DNA from: Cyclobacteriaceae bacterium
GTDB lineage: Bacteria; Bacteroidota; Bacteroidia; Cytophagales; Cyclobacteriaceae
Assembly (NCBI GenBank): GCA_020832375.1
Contig: JAFIEW010000016.1
Location: forward strand, 1-47,677
Length of the DNA stretch: 47,677 nt
Direction of reading: 5' to 3'
Position numbers and translations under genes: made by a program. Position 1 is the first letter of the stretch, and every line of letters starts with the position of its first letter. Below are positions 16,027-24,406 of this stretch, one piece after another. A model generated the notes under the pieces. It had not been told where the DNA came from. It saw only the letters and a list, made by a program, of their open reading frames with translations, and searched no databases.

Positions 16027-17796
16027 ATGAAGTTAGGCTTTAAGAGCATTTTTATACTGTTTATCTTGTTGGGTGTTTTTTATACACCCGCATCCCACGC
16101 ACAATTTTTAAAAAAGAATAAGAAAGAGAGCAAAAAAAACGAAGGGGATGAACCAAAAGAATTAAGTAATAAAGATAGGGTACAGGCAGAGTATTTTTTT
16201 ATAGATGGGATTAAATACGCTTTGCTTGAGGAATGGGCGAAGGCATTAGTGCTATTTAATAAGTCCATAGAACTTAACCCAGGTGTGGCTACCCCACACT
16301 TGAAGGTTTCTGAGATTTTGCAAGAACAAGGTGATTTAGAAAAAGCACTCTATCATGCTAATGAGGCTATTCGACTGAATGACCAAAACCCTGCCTATTA
16401 CGAGCAAGCTGCCAAAGTCCATACTGAAATGGGCAATCTAAAAGAGGCGAGTGAGGTGTATGAACGCATGTTTGCCAAGATTGATAAAGATCTGAAAGAA
16501 TATTATTTCAATCTCGCTGCACTCTATATGTATCAGCAGGAATTTGAAAGGGCAATTAATATTTATGATAAAATAGAAGAAGAATTCGGTCTTAATGAAG
16601 ACTTAGTGATTCAAAAGCAGAAGATTTATCTTCGACTAAATGATTTAGAAGGAGCGATCAAGGAAACGCAGAAATTAGTGAAGAGCAACCCGCAGTCAGA
16701 GCAGTACATGCTGAGCATGGCGGAGCTTTTAAATGCCAATAAAAAATCAAAAGAGGCCATTGAGTTGGTCGAATCTTTCGTAAGAGAAAATAAAGATGCA
16801 GTAAGGTCTAAGTTTTACCTTAGTAAAATTTATGCTGAGCAGAGAAAGTATGATTTGTCTGATTCTTTGATGCTAGAGGTACTACCATCTGATATGCTCT
16901 CTCTTCAGGATAAGCTCAATTATTTTGTTAGCAGATTTTCTAGGAGGTCAGATTTTAGCGATGAGGAAAAGCTAAGATTGAAAAAGATCGGTGAAGCAAT
17001 TTTGACTAACCATGAAGAAGAAAGTAGAGCCCACGCGGCAATGGGAGATCTATATTTTGCTTTAAAAGATAAGTCATCAGCATTAGAGAATTATTTAAAC
17101 TCTTTAGTTTTAGATGATACGAATTTCAATGTTTGGAACAATGTGTTAACCCTCCAATATGAGACACAAGACTTTGATGAGTTAGCAAAATATGCTGATC
17201 AAGCATTAATATTATATCCTAACCATGCGCCGTTTTATTTATATCTGGGTGTTGCTCATTTTAGCAATCAAAACTATCAACGTGCGGTAAGAGCATTTGA
17301 GCAAGGTAAAAAATTGAGCAGCAGTAATTTGCAGTTACTAGGTTATTTTTTGAGCCATCTTGGAGATAGTTACTACCGTTTAAATGAGTTTGAGAAATCA
17401 GATGAAGCATATGAGGCTGTGCTTGACTTCGAGCCAGATAATATGTACGTTTTGAATAATTACAGCTACTATTTGTCTTTGAGAAAAGAAAAGCTGGACA
17501 AGGCGAAAGAGATGTCAGGAAAGACGGTTCAGAAGGAGCCTCACAACCCAACCTATCTAGATACCTATGCCTGGGTACTATTTCAAATGGGGGAATATGA
17601 AAAAGCTAAAAAATATATAGAGCGTGCGATAGAAAAAGGTGAAACAAGCGGTGAGGTGTACGAGCACTATGGTGATATATTATACAAAAATGGTGATGTA
17701 GACAAAGCGGTGACCTACTGGGAAAAGGCAAGAGGTCTAGATGACGCATCTGAATTAATTGACAAGAAAATTGCAGACAGGAAATTTTATGAATAA
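16027..17796 (+). CDS. Exported TPR-repeat protein
   Basis: 589 residues. A signal peptide (FKSIFILFILLGVFYTPASHAQ, cleavage after about residue 26; shown here only to mark the SHAQ site) is followed by a Lys-rich stretch and then at least ten TPR units across residues 50-580, for example ALVLFNKSIELNPGVATPH, GDLEKALYHANEAIRLNDQN and GDVDKAVTYWEKARGLDD. TPR solenoids are protein-binding scaffolds; this one should lie in the periplasm. It is the first gene of a plus-strand cluster, overlapping the DUF4292 lipoprotein start by 8 bases, which in turn overlaps envC-like. Co-translation suggests a shared envelope role, possibly in outer-membrane or peptidoglycan assembly. No consensus promoter was found upstream. 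Confidence 0.88.
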   Translation: MKLGFKSIFILFILLGVFYTPASHAQFLKKNKKESKKNEGDEPKELSNKDRVQAEYFFIDGIKYALLEEWAKALVLFNKSIELNPGVATPHLKVSEILQEQGDLEKALYHANEAIRLNDQNPAYYEQAAKVHTEMGNLKEASEVYERMFAKIDKDLKEYYFNLAALYMYQQEFERAINIYDKIEEEFGLNEDLVIQKQKIYLRLNDLEGAIKETQKLVKSNPQSEQYMLSMAELLNANKKSKEAIELVESFVRENKDAVRSKFYLSKIYAEQRKYDLSDSLMLEVLPSDMLSLQDKLNYFVSRFSRRSDFSDEEKLRLKKIGEAILTNHEEESRAHAAMGDLYFALKDKSSALENYLNSLVLDDTNFNVWNNVLTLQYETQDFDELAKYADQALILYPNHAPFYLYLGVAHFSNQNYQRAVRAFEQGKKLSSSNLQLLGYFLSHLGDSYYRLNEFEKSDEAYEAVLDFEPDNMYVLNNYSYYLSLRKEKLDKAKEMSGKTVQKEPHNPTYLDTYAWVLFQMGEYEKAKKYIERAIEKGETSGEVYEHYGDILYKNGDVDKAVTYWEKARGLDDASELIDKKIADRKFYE

Positions 17797-18538
17797 GGCT
17801 TATTATATTTTTTGGATTTGTGGGGCGTTGTTTTTAGGCTCTTGTGCTAAGCAAACTACAGTAACAAGTAGTGCAGAAGATGAAGCAATATTGAGCATTC
17901 AAGAGTTTGACTTTAACTATCTGACCAGCAAGACAAAAGTAAAGTTTGAGGATCAATCCACTTCTCTCAGTGCTACGGCCTCCATACGAATGAAGAAAGA
18001 CAGTATCATTTGGATGTCGATTTCACCAGGTTTTGGTATTGAAGCGGCGCGAGCCTTAATTACGACAGATAGCATTTTTGTACTAGACAAAATCAATAGG
18101 CAAGCTATTAAAAGAAGTTTCGTGGATATTAGTGAAGAGTTTGGTGTGAAAGTAGACTTCAATGTGATGCAGTCTGCTTTGATAGGAAACTTGCTACAGC
18201 CCGCTAGCCGACGTGATAAAATAGAATTTGGGGATGAATACTTCGATATTAGCCAGCGAGCTGAAGATATCTTAGTGATGAATCGCGTTAGCAAGACCCA
18301 TGGTAAATTAGAAAATGTTTCTATCAAAAAAGATCAACAATCGGGAAATGTGAATATATCCTTTGGTGATTTTCAGCTTGTCAATGATCGATTGGTGCCA
18401 TTTCAAGGAGAGTTAATCTTCGAAGATAAGTCGAGCGATAAGAAACCTACCAAAGTCTCTTTAAAACATCAAAGAATTGACTTGCCAGCTGAGAAATTAG
18501 ATTTCCCTTTCAGCATTCCAGCCAAATATGCACCATAA
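17789..18538 (+). CDS. DUF4292 lipoprotein (LolA/LppX-like fold expected)
   Basis: A 249-residue lipoprotein: MNKAYYIFWICGALFLGSC gives a lipobox LGSC with Cys19 lipidated. The mature part carries the DUF4292 pattern KVKFEDQSTSLSATASIRMK, then DSIIWMSISPGFGIEAARAL and ITTDSIFVLDKINRQAI, and ends KLDFPFSIPAKYAP. Repeated beta strands suggest a half-barrel lipid- or protein-binding fold, which is inference from the family type. ATG 17789 lies inside the end of the TPR gene (TATGAATAA overlap) and is preferred to the earlier in-frame start. Its last codons overlap the next gene by 11 bases. Confidence 0.87.
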   Translation: MNKAYYIFWICGALFLGSCAKQTTVTSSAEDEAILSIQEFDFNYLTSKTKVKFEDQSTSLSATASIRMKKDSIIWMSISPGFGIEAARALITTDSIFVLDKINRQAIKRSFVDISEEFGVKVDFNVMQSALIGNLLQPASRRDKIEFGDEYFDISQRAEDILVMNRVSKTHGKLENVSIKKDQQSGNVNISFGDFQLVNDRLVPFQGELIFEDKSSDKKPTKVSLKHQRIDLPAEKLDFPFSIPAKYAP

Positions 18539-19697
18539 ATATGTTTATCCCTTTCTTTTATTAATGCTACTGCTTGCCCCTTCGCCAGTCATTGCTCAGC
18601 AAAAGAGTAAAACTGAATTAGAGCAAGAGAAGAAAAAGAACATTCAAAAGATTGTAGAGGCTGAAAACATTCTTAAGCAAACAGGGATAGAGAAAGAAGC
18701 TACCCTAGGACAATTGAGTGCTCTTACAGGCAAGATACAAGCTCAAGAGAATTTAATGCGCTCTTTGACCGAAGAATTAGGTGTACTAGACCTTGAAATT
18801 GGAAGAATTAACATCATTGTAGGTGCAATGGAGGATGATCTCGAAATGCTCAAAGAAGAGTATGCGGCTATGATCTATGCAGCCTCTAAAGCTAATAAAG
18901 GGTATGAGAAGCTCATTTTTGTTTTTTCAGCACAAACTTTCAATCAATTGATTATGCGGCTTCAGTATATGAATCAATACACAGAAACCCGTAAGACACA
19001 AGTAGAGCAAATACAAATTGTCAAAGAAGAGCTTACTAACCAGCGTAAAGAGATACAGGTTCTAAAGAAAGAACAGCAAATATTAATTGATGAGCAAAAA
19101 AAGCAACAGGAATTACTCCTCAGCGATCGGCAGAGGCAAAGTCAATTAATCGCCCAATTAAACCTCAAAGAAAGAGAGTTAAGAGCTGAGATGAAGCGCC
19201 GTACGGAGGAGAACCGCAAGTTAGATGAAATGATCGAAGCTTTGGTAAAGGAAAGCATGGCGGTGAGTGTGGATATGAAGGAGATTACAGGGGCATTTGA
19301 AAGAAATAGGAAAAAGTTGAAATGGCCAGCTAGTGGTTTAATTTCTGGGAAATTTGGAAGACATCCACACCCTGTACTTAAGGGTAATATGGTAGAAAAT
19401 CTGGGTATTGAAATCCAAACCGGAAAGGACGCCCCTGTAAAGACTGTTTTTGAAGGTCAAGTAAAAGCAATTACTTCTCCACCTGGTTTGAACTACGCGG
19501 TACTTATACAACATGGAGATTACTTTACTGTATATGCTAATCTTAAAGAAGTGAAGGTCAAGAAAATGCAATTGGTAAAAGCGGAGGATGTGATCGGAAC
19601 TGTATATACCAATTCCTCTGGAGTGAGTGAACTGCAGTTTCAAGTATGGAAAAACTTCGAGAAGCTGAACCCTGAAGCTTGGTTGATGCAGCGATAG
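18528..19697 (+). CDS. EnvC-like murein hydrolase activator, degenerate LytM
   Basis: 389 residues. A signal peptide (ending PSPVIAQQ) is followed by a long coiled coil (about 25-250, rich in Glu/Lys/Gln) and a C-terminal LytM/M23 fold (264-389, starting KWPASGLISGKFGRHPHP). In active M23 peptidases the metal ligands are H-x3-D and H-x-H. Here the equivalent stretches read ENLGIEIQ and LQFQVW, so His and Asp are lost and the enzyme cannot bind zinc in the normal way. This is the EnvC arrangement, in which the domain activates N-acetylmuramoyl-L-alanine amidases at division sites. The gene overlaps the DUF4292 gene and is followed by a terminator and tatA. Confidence 0.88.
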   Translation: MHHKYVYPFLLLMLLLAPSPVIAQQKSKTELEQEKKKNIQKIVEAENILKQTGIEKEATLGQLSALTGKIQAQENLMRSLTEELGVLDLEIGRINIIVGAMEDDLEMLKEEYAAMIYAASKANKGYEKLIFVFSAQTFNQLIMRLQYMNQYTETRKTQVEQIQIVKEELTNQRKEIQVLKKEQQILIDEQKKQQELLLSDRQRQSQLIAQLNLKERELRAEMKRRTEENRKLDEMIEALVKESMAVSVDMKEITGAFERNRKKLKWPASGLISGKFGRHPHPVLKGNMVENLGIEIQTGKDAPVKTVFEGQVKAITSPPGLNYAVLIQHGDYFTVYANLKEVKVKKMQLVKAEDVIGTVYTNSSGVSELQFQVWKNFEKLNPEAWLMQR

Positions 19698-19720
19698 CTT
19701 TAGATCGCTGGCATTTTTTT
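19686..19720 (+). terminator. Rho-independent terminator after envC-like gene
   Basis: ATGCAGCGAT (19686-19695) pairs with ATCGCTGGCAT (19704-19714) with one bulged base, followed by TTTTTT. The left arm lies inside the last codons of the gene. Confidence 0.8.
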
Positions 19721-20166
19721 ATTGAAAGCCTGATACATTATTTTATTTCTAAGCCAATAAGGGCATCTATCAGTTATACAACAATGGCTTAGCGATTATA
19801 AATAATTTCTTGTTTCATTAATCATAATAATGAAACCCAAATTTTTAAAATGGGTATAAGTGCAAGTCTACATCGATGTGATAGCAAAATCATAGGTAGT
19901 TTAGATGGTCGATGCATCATAAGTCATATAAGATAATGTTGCGTTATCATTCTGATTTTATCTAAATGAAAGCTTTGATGGTCACTTTAATAGCTTGCTT
20001 AATGATGAAGGAATAGGTGGGGAGACTATTTAAATTGAACTTATTGCCAATAATTAAGATTGAATAAGTATACTAAATTGTGAGATAAAACATTAAAAAC
20101 TCAATAATCATTTGATTGCCCTAAAGTAGGGTTGTATATTTGCGACACATTAAAATATAAAACAAA
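19698..20166. other. Intergenic region before tatA
   Basis: About 470 bases. Besides the terminator and the tatA promoter it contains the dyad GTTTCATTA (19812-19820), loop ATCATAA, TAATGAAAC (19828-19836), with no T-run. No gene is seen. Confidence 0.6.
20111..20142 (+). promoter_or_regulatory. Predicted tatA promoter
   Basis: TTTG (20111-20114), 20-bp spacer, TATATTTG (20135-20142): an excellent match to the Bacteroidota consensus TTTG-N19/21-TAnnTTTG. The spacer holds the dyad CCCTA-AAG-TAGGG (20119-20131). The start codon follows 24 bases after the -7 box. Confidence 0.8.
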
Positions 20167-20388
20167 ATGCTTTACACACTTGCATTTATTGGAGGATTAG
20201 GTGGATGGGAAGTCCTATTGATCTTCATGGCTTTGTTACTTTTATTTGGTGCAAAGCGTATTCCTGAGTTAGCTAGAGGGCTAGGGAAAGGAATTAGAGA
20301 GTTTAAAGATGCTACCAATGAGGTAAAAGACAGCATCGAAAAAGGTGATAGTGGAAACCAAGGGTCAACCAAAAAAGAGTCTAACTAA
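20167..20388 (+). CDS. tatA: Twin-arginine translocase subunit TatA
   Basis: 73 residues. TatA oligomers form the export path of the Tat system for folded proteins. The protein has a short N-terminal tail, one membrane helix (GGWEVLLIFMALLLLFGA), the hinge FGAKRIPELARGLGKGIREF with an amphipathic helix, and a short charged C-terminus, which is the TatA/E layout with the conserved F-G motif. TatC is not in the window. The stop TAA is immediately followed by the GTG start of gatA, so the two are co-transcribed, a linkage I regard as common in Bacteroidota. Confidence 0.95.
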   Translation: MLYTLAFIGGLGGWEVLLIFMALLLLFGAKRIPELARGLGKGIREFKDATNEVKDSIEKGDSGNQGSTKKESN

Positions 20389-21810
20389 GTGAAAAAGTAT
20401 ACCTCTTTCGGAGAAATTAGCGATTGTTTATCAAAAGGCGAGGCGAGTTGTGAAACGATAGTGAACCATTATTTGGATCAAATCGAAAGCCAGCGTGATC
20501 TAAATGTTTTTGTTGAGGTATATGCTGAAGAAGCACTCAATAGAGCAAAAGAAATGGATCAAAAAATTGCTAAAGGACAAGGAGGTAAGCTCGCAGGAAT
20601 GGTTGTTGGTATTAAAGACGTGATTTGTCATAAAGATCATGGTCTTCAGGCGGCTAGCAAAATTCTTGATGGTTTTCAGTCGCAATTTAATGCCACGGTC
20701 ATCGACAGGCTTATTGCTGAAGATGCCATCATTATTGGTAGACAAAATTGTGATGAATTCGCCATGGGATCTTCCAATGAAAATTCCGCATTTGGCCCAA
20801 CCAAAAATGCTGCTAATCCTGAGCATGTGCCTGGAGGTAGCTCAGGAGCTAGTGCGGTAGCGGTTCAAGCTAATATGTGTACGGTTTCTCTCGGTTCAGA
20901 TACCGGTGGTTCTGTACGACAGCCGGCTGCATTTTGCGGAGTGATAGGTCTTAAACCTACTTATAGTAGAATTTCTCGCTATGGATTGATTGCTTACGCC
21001 TCTTCTTTTGATAGTATTGGTGTGCTTTCTACAACTGTAGAAGACAATGCTTTAATGCTAGAAGTAATCGCTGGAGCAGATGATTTTGATAGTACCGTTT
21101 CTAATGAACCTGTAGATAATTATGTAAAAGGGCTGGGAGAATCAAAAAAATATAAAATAGCTTATATCCAAAATACGCTTGATAGCTCAGGTATTGCTAC
21201 CGATGTAAAGGAAGCTACTCTTTCAGCTATTGAAAAACTGAAGTCTAAAGGCCATGAGGTATCTCCTATTTCTTTTGACCTTTTAGATTATATTTTACCT
21301 ACTTACTACATACTCACTACAGCTGAGGCATCGTCAAATCTTTCACGTTATGATGGTGTCAAATATGGATATCGTACCCCTCATGCTCACAATTTGGAAG
21401 AAATGTATAAGATGACCCGTGAAGAAGGCTTCGGAAAGGAAGTACAGCGTCGGATTATGTTAGGTACATTTGTATTGAGTTCGGGTTACTATGATGCCTA
21501 TTATATCAAAGCCCAAAAAGTAAGAAGGTTGATAAGGGAGAAGACACAAGAACTTCTTCAGCAATACGATTTCTTGGTAATGCCAACCACGCCAACTGCA
21601 GCCTTTAAATTTGGGGAGCATAGTGATGATCCTATAGAGATGTATCTGGCTGATCTATACACCGTACAAGCGAATGTTTGTGGTGTCCCTGCAATTTCTA
21701 TCCCTAATGGTGAAACAACCGATGGTTTACCGATAGGTTTGCAATTTATGGGTGCTGCATTTCAAGAAAAGAAACTTTATCAAATAGCAAAATCATTTTT
21801 GGATTCGTAA
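20389..21810 (+). CDS. gatA: Asp/Glu-tRNA amidotransferase subunit A
   Basis: 473 residues. GatA frees ammonia from glutamine for the GatCAB complex, which amidates mischarged Glu-tRNA-Gln and/or Asp-tRNA-Asn. The amidase triad is intact: Lys76 (VGIKDVIC), cis-Ser151 (PGGSSGASAVAV) and nucleophile Ser175 (SDTGGSVRQPAA). The gene starts with GTG directly after the tatA stop codon. No AUG start fits the conserved N-terminus better. GatB and GatC lie elsewhere. MltD-like begins 36 bases downstream. Confidence 0.95.
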   Translation: MKKYTSFGEISDCLSKGEASCETIVNHYLDQIESQRDLNVFVEVYAEEALNRAKEMDQKIAKGQGGKLAGMVVGIKDVICHKDHGLQAASKILDGFQSQFNATVIDRLIAEDAIIIGRQNCDEFAMGSSNENSAFGPTKNAANPEHVPGGSSGASAVAVQANMCTVSLGSDTGGSVRQPAAFCGVIGLKPTYSRISRYGLIAYASSFDSIGVLSTTVEDNALMLEVIAGADDFDSTVSNEPVDNYVKGLGESKKYKIAYIQNTLDSSGIATDVKEATLSAIEKLKSKGHEVSPISFDLLDYILPTYYILTTAEASSNLSRYDGVKYGYRTPHAHNLEEMYKMTREEGFGKEVQRRIMLGTFVLSSGYYDAYYIKAQKVRRLIREKTQELLQQYDFLVMPTTPTAAFKFGEHSDDPIEMYLADLYTVQANVCGVPAISIPNGETTDGLPIGLQFMGAAFQEKKLYQIAKSFLDS

Positions 21811-21846
21811 TTTTTTGACTAAATTTAGTTAATCATCGATCCAACC

Positions 21847-23253
21847 ATGAAAGCAATATTTTCAAAATATATCCAACAAGCCTATCTGATTTTGTTAGGC
21901 TTGTTCTTTTTGCCTTTCTTAAGCTATTCACAGTCTTTTGAAGAGGATACTATTTTTGTTTCTCCAATTACATACGATTATGTACCAAGCGCTTCTTATG
22001 AACTTATAGAAGAGCGCCTTGCATGCCTTCAAACAGAAATTCCACTTAACTTTAATAAGACTGTAAAGTCATTTATAGAGTATTTTACCGTAAGGAATAG
22101 AACTTACACTCAGCTTATGGTCGAGAGGAGTTATATCTATTTTCCTCTTTTTGAGAAGTACTTAGCTGAGTTTGGTCTTCCGGATGAATTGAAATACTTA
22201 GCCATTGTAGAGTCTGGACTCAACCCGAAGGCTATTTCTCCAGCGGGGGCAGGTGGGCTATGGCAATTTATGCCTCTTACCGGTAGTTCCTTTCAATTAG
22301 GTAAAACAGACCTTTTAGATGATCGCTTCAATCCAGAAAAGGCAACTATTGCGGCTTGTAAATACCTCAAACAATTATACAATAGCCTTGGAGATTGGGA
22401 GCTCGCTCTAGCAGCATATAATGCAGGACCAGGCAATGTTCGCAAAGCCAAAAGAAGGAGTGGATACAAAAATTCTTTTTGGGAGATATATGATTATTTG
22501 CCCAGAGAAACACGCTCTTATGTGCCCCAGTTTGTAGCAATCATTTATGCCTTAAATTATATGGAGGAGCATAATTTCACGCCTACTAAAGTGGTCACAC
22601 AGGCTGCAGCCGTACCCATCGAGGTAAATCGGTCCATTCATTTGCCAACATTAGCTATTCAATTAAATGCTTGTAAAGATGAAATAGCTGCGATCAATCC
22701 TGATGTATTGACTCAATTGATTTTTCCTAAGGACGATACTTCATATCAAGTACTCATTCCTGCCAGTAAGCTGGATTATTTTCTACAAAATGAAAAAGTA
22801 ATTTTAGATTCTGCTGAAAATAACGCCTCAAGAATGGTGGAAGAGCTAAAAAATAGACCTCATGGTACTTTCGGAAAGCAACAAGTTCACTATGTGGTGA
22901 AGAGTGGTGATGTACTTGGCACTATTGCCGCAAATCATGAGGTGAAAGTCAGCGATATCAGGCATTGGAATAATCTGGTCGGAAATCAAATCCGAGTTGG
23001 GCAGCGACTATTACTTTATTTGGATGAAGGTTTTAACTATACCGGCCCAAAAGCGGTAGCCAATACTGATAAAGGTTCTCGACCAGCAGCCGCCTCGCCG
23101 CTCAATTCAAAAGTATATGTCGTACAGCCTGGTGATTCTCTCTGGAAAATTTCTCAAAAATATGATGGGCTAACGATCGATAAAATAAAGCAGCTCAACA
23201 ATCTTACAGACACTAAGCTACAAGTAGGACAGCGGCTACAAATTGATGGCTGA
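21847..23253 (+). CDS. mltD: Lytic transglycosylase, MltD-like, with two LysM
   Basis: 468 residues. A signal peptide ends about residue 29 (LSYSQS). The SLT/lysozyme-like domain (about 90-230) contains YLAIVESGLNPKAISPAGA with the catalytic Glu, GLWQFMPLTG, and AAYNAGPGNVRKA, all standard for family 1D. Two LysM peptidoglycan-binding domains follow: VHYVVKSGDVLGTIAANHE around 340 and VYVVQPGDSLWKISQKYD near 420. It cleaves the glycan strand with formation of 1,6-anhydro-muramic acid, acting in the periplasm. It is the last gene of the tatA-gatA-mltD run and converges on the DoxX-like gene. Confidence 0.94.
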   Translation: MKAIFSKYIQQAYLILLGLFFLPFLSYSQSFEEDTIFVSPITYDYVPSASYELIEERLACLQTEIPLNFNKTVKSFIEYFTVRNRTYTQLMVERSYIYFPLFEKYLAEFGLPDELKYLAIVESGLNPKAISPAGAGGLWQFMPLTGSSFQLGKTDLLDDRFNPEKATIAACKYLKQLYNSLGDWELALAAYNAGPGNVRKAKRRSGYKNSFWEIYDYLPRETRSYVPQFVAIIYALNYMEEHNFTPTKVVTQAAAVPIEVNRSIHLPTLAIQLNACKDEIAAINPDVLTQLIFPKDDTSYQVLIPASKLDYFLQNEKVILDSAENNASRMVEELKNRPHGTFGKQQVHYVVKSGDVLGTIAANHEVKVSDIRHWNNLVGNQIRVGQRLLLYLDEGFNYTGPKAVANTDKGSRPAAASPLNSKVYVVQPGDSLWKISQKYDGLTIDKIKQLNNLTDTKLQVGQRLQIDG

Positions 23254-23342
23254 TTCTTAAAGTTTTTAGCTATTGTATTAAATATTGCTAATAAGTGCAC
23301 TCTAAGCTCAATTTTGTTATTTTGTGCAATCTTCAAAGGTTG

Positions 23343-23774
23343 TTAATTAGTCTCGTGTTGTTTTACAGCCTCTTTTGCTTTTCGATCTAATAATGGAGTG
23401 AAGAGTGCCCACATTATCAAAAGTGGATGAATAATGATGAGCCTTACATAAGAAATCCATTCAGGTACGCAAAGAGAGTTTTCAATACAACTCCCCATTT
23501 GGATAAAGTGAATATGCGCTGCTACCAAAAGTAATAGATAGCCTGCACTCAACAATCGGAAAATACCGATAAGTTGGGTAATAATTAATCCTATTGCTAA
23601 GCTAAACTCAATGAAAACGACTAGATAATTAACAATTTCCTTTTCTATCGGTATGCCCACTGGAATAAGTGGAATGTAAAAGTCTGGCGCATTCAAATGG
23701 TGTACTGCGGCAATAAAAAAGACAATTGATAGACCATATCTCAAAATATACCATATAATGAAACTAAGTGACAT
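23343..23774 (-). CDS. DoxX/MauE-like membrane protein
   Basis: 143 residues with four membrane helices: about 4-24, 45-65, 70-90 and 108-128. The pattern YGLSIVFFIAAVHHLNAPDF at the N-terminus and the FIEFSLAIGLIITQLIG helix resemble DoxX/MauE-type four-helix membrane proteins. Two Cys (GSCIENSLC) lie in an extracytoplasmic loop. Function is unknown; relatives handle redox or thiol chemistry. Its start lies 11 bases inside the end of the next upstream gene, so the two are coupled. Confidence 0.7.
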   Translation of the reverse strand: MSLSFIIWYILRYGLSIVFFIAAVHHLNAPDFYIPLIPVGIPIEKEIVNYLVVFIEFSLAIGLIITQLIGIFRLLSAGYLLLLVAAHIHFIQMGSCIENSLCVPEWISYVRLIIIHPLLIMWALFTPLLDRKAKEAVKQHETN

Positions 23775-24156
23775 TCATTTTCTTATGTTGATAGGTTTTA
23801 TATAAGATATAGGAAAAAGGGATCCACCATATAAAATCATTGGTAATGAGGGTGTAAAAAAATTCGAAAGGGATAGCACCTTGAGAGTAGTTAAAGAAGA
23901 ACCCAATGGGGCCGAATACCTTTCCTAGCATACCAACTACTACTATAGGCCAATGGGTGATTGGATCGGCTGATGCCCACCAATATCCAAGGCCATATAC
24001 ACCAATTACCATGCCCATACCTTGCCAAATACTCGGATGGTTGATGGGTTCCATACCAGTAAGCTCGAAAAAGTGCATTGGAAAAAGTACAACCCAAGCA
24101 CCCCAAATGATGTTGTATAAAGCAGCTAGCTGAAGAATAATTCGCATTTTATTCAT
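23764..24156 (-). CDS. Small conserved membrane protein
   Basis: 130 residues, nearly all hydrophobic, with four predicted helices (about 7-27, 43-62, 68-88, 100-120). Trp- and Gly-rich loops such as YNIIWGAWVVLFPMHFFE and GLGYWWASADP stand out. I know similar proteins in Bacteroidota only as conserved hypothetical. It overlaps the DoxX-like gene by 11 bases, and the pair may form one membrane unit. No promoter was identified upstream. Confidence 0.7.
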   Translation of the reverse strand: MNKMRIILQLAALYNIIWGAWVVLFPMHFFELTGMEPINHPSIWQGMGMVIGVYGLGYWWASADPITHWPIVVVGMLGKVFGPIGFFFNYSQGAIPFEFFYTLITNDFIWWIPFSYILYKTYQHKKMNVT

Positions 24157-24406
24157 TTCGAAATCGATTACGGAGACTAAATATTGAATTTATTATTATT
24201 TATTTGGTAATTTTGACATTTTATACCTCATATATTTTATTATGTGAATAAAAAGTACAAAATTTCGAGGTCAGTCAATGGTTTTACTACTTCTTCGTTG
24301 ATGTATTAGCCTTTGTTGTTATAAAGGTAACGACAGCCATTAAGCGGTAAAAGCAATAAAAATATTAAAGTCGATCCAAAGAAAAAAGTTTTAATATCTT
24401 TCATTT

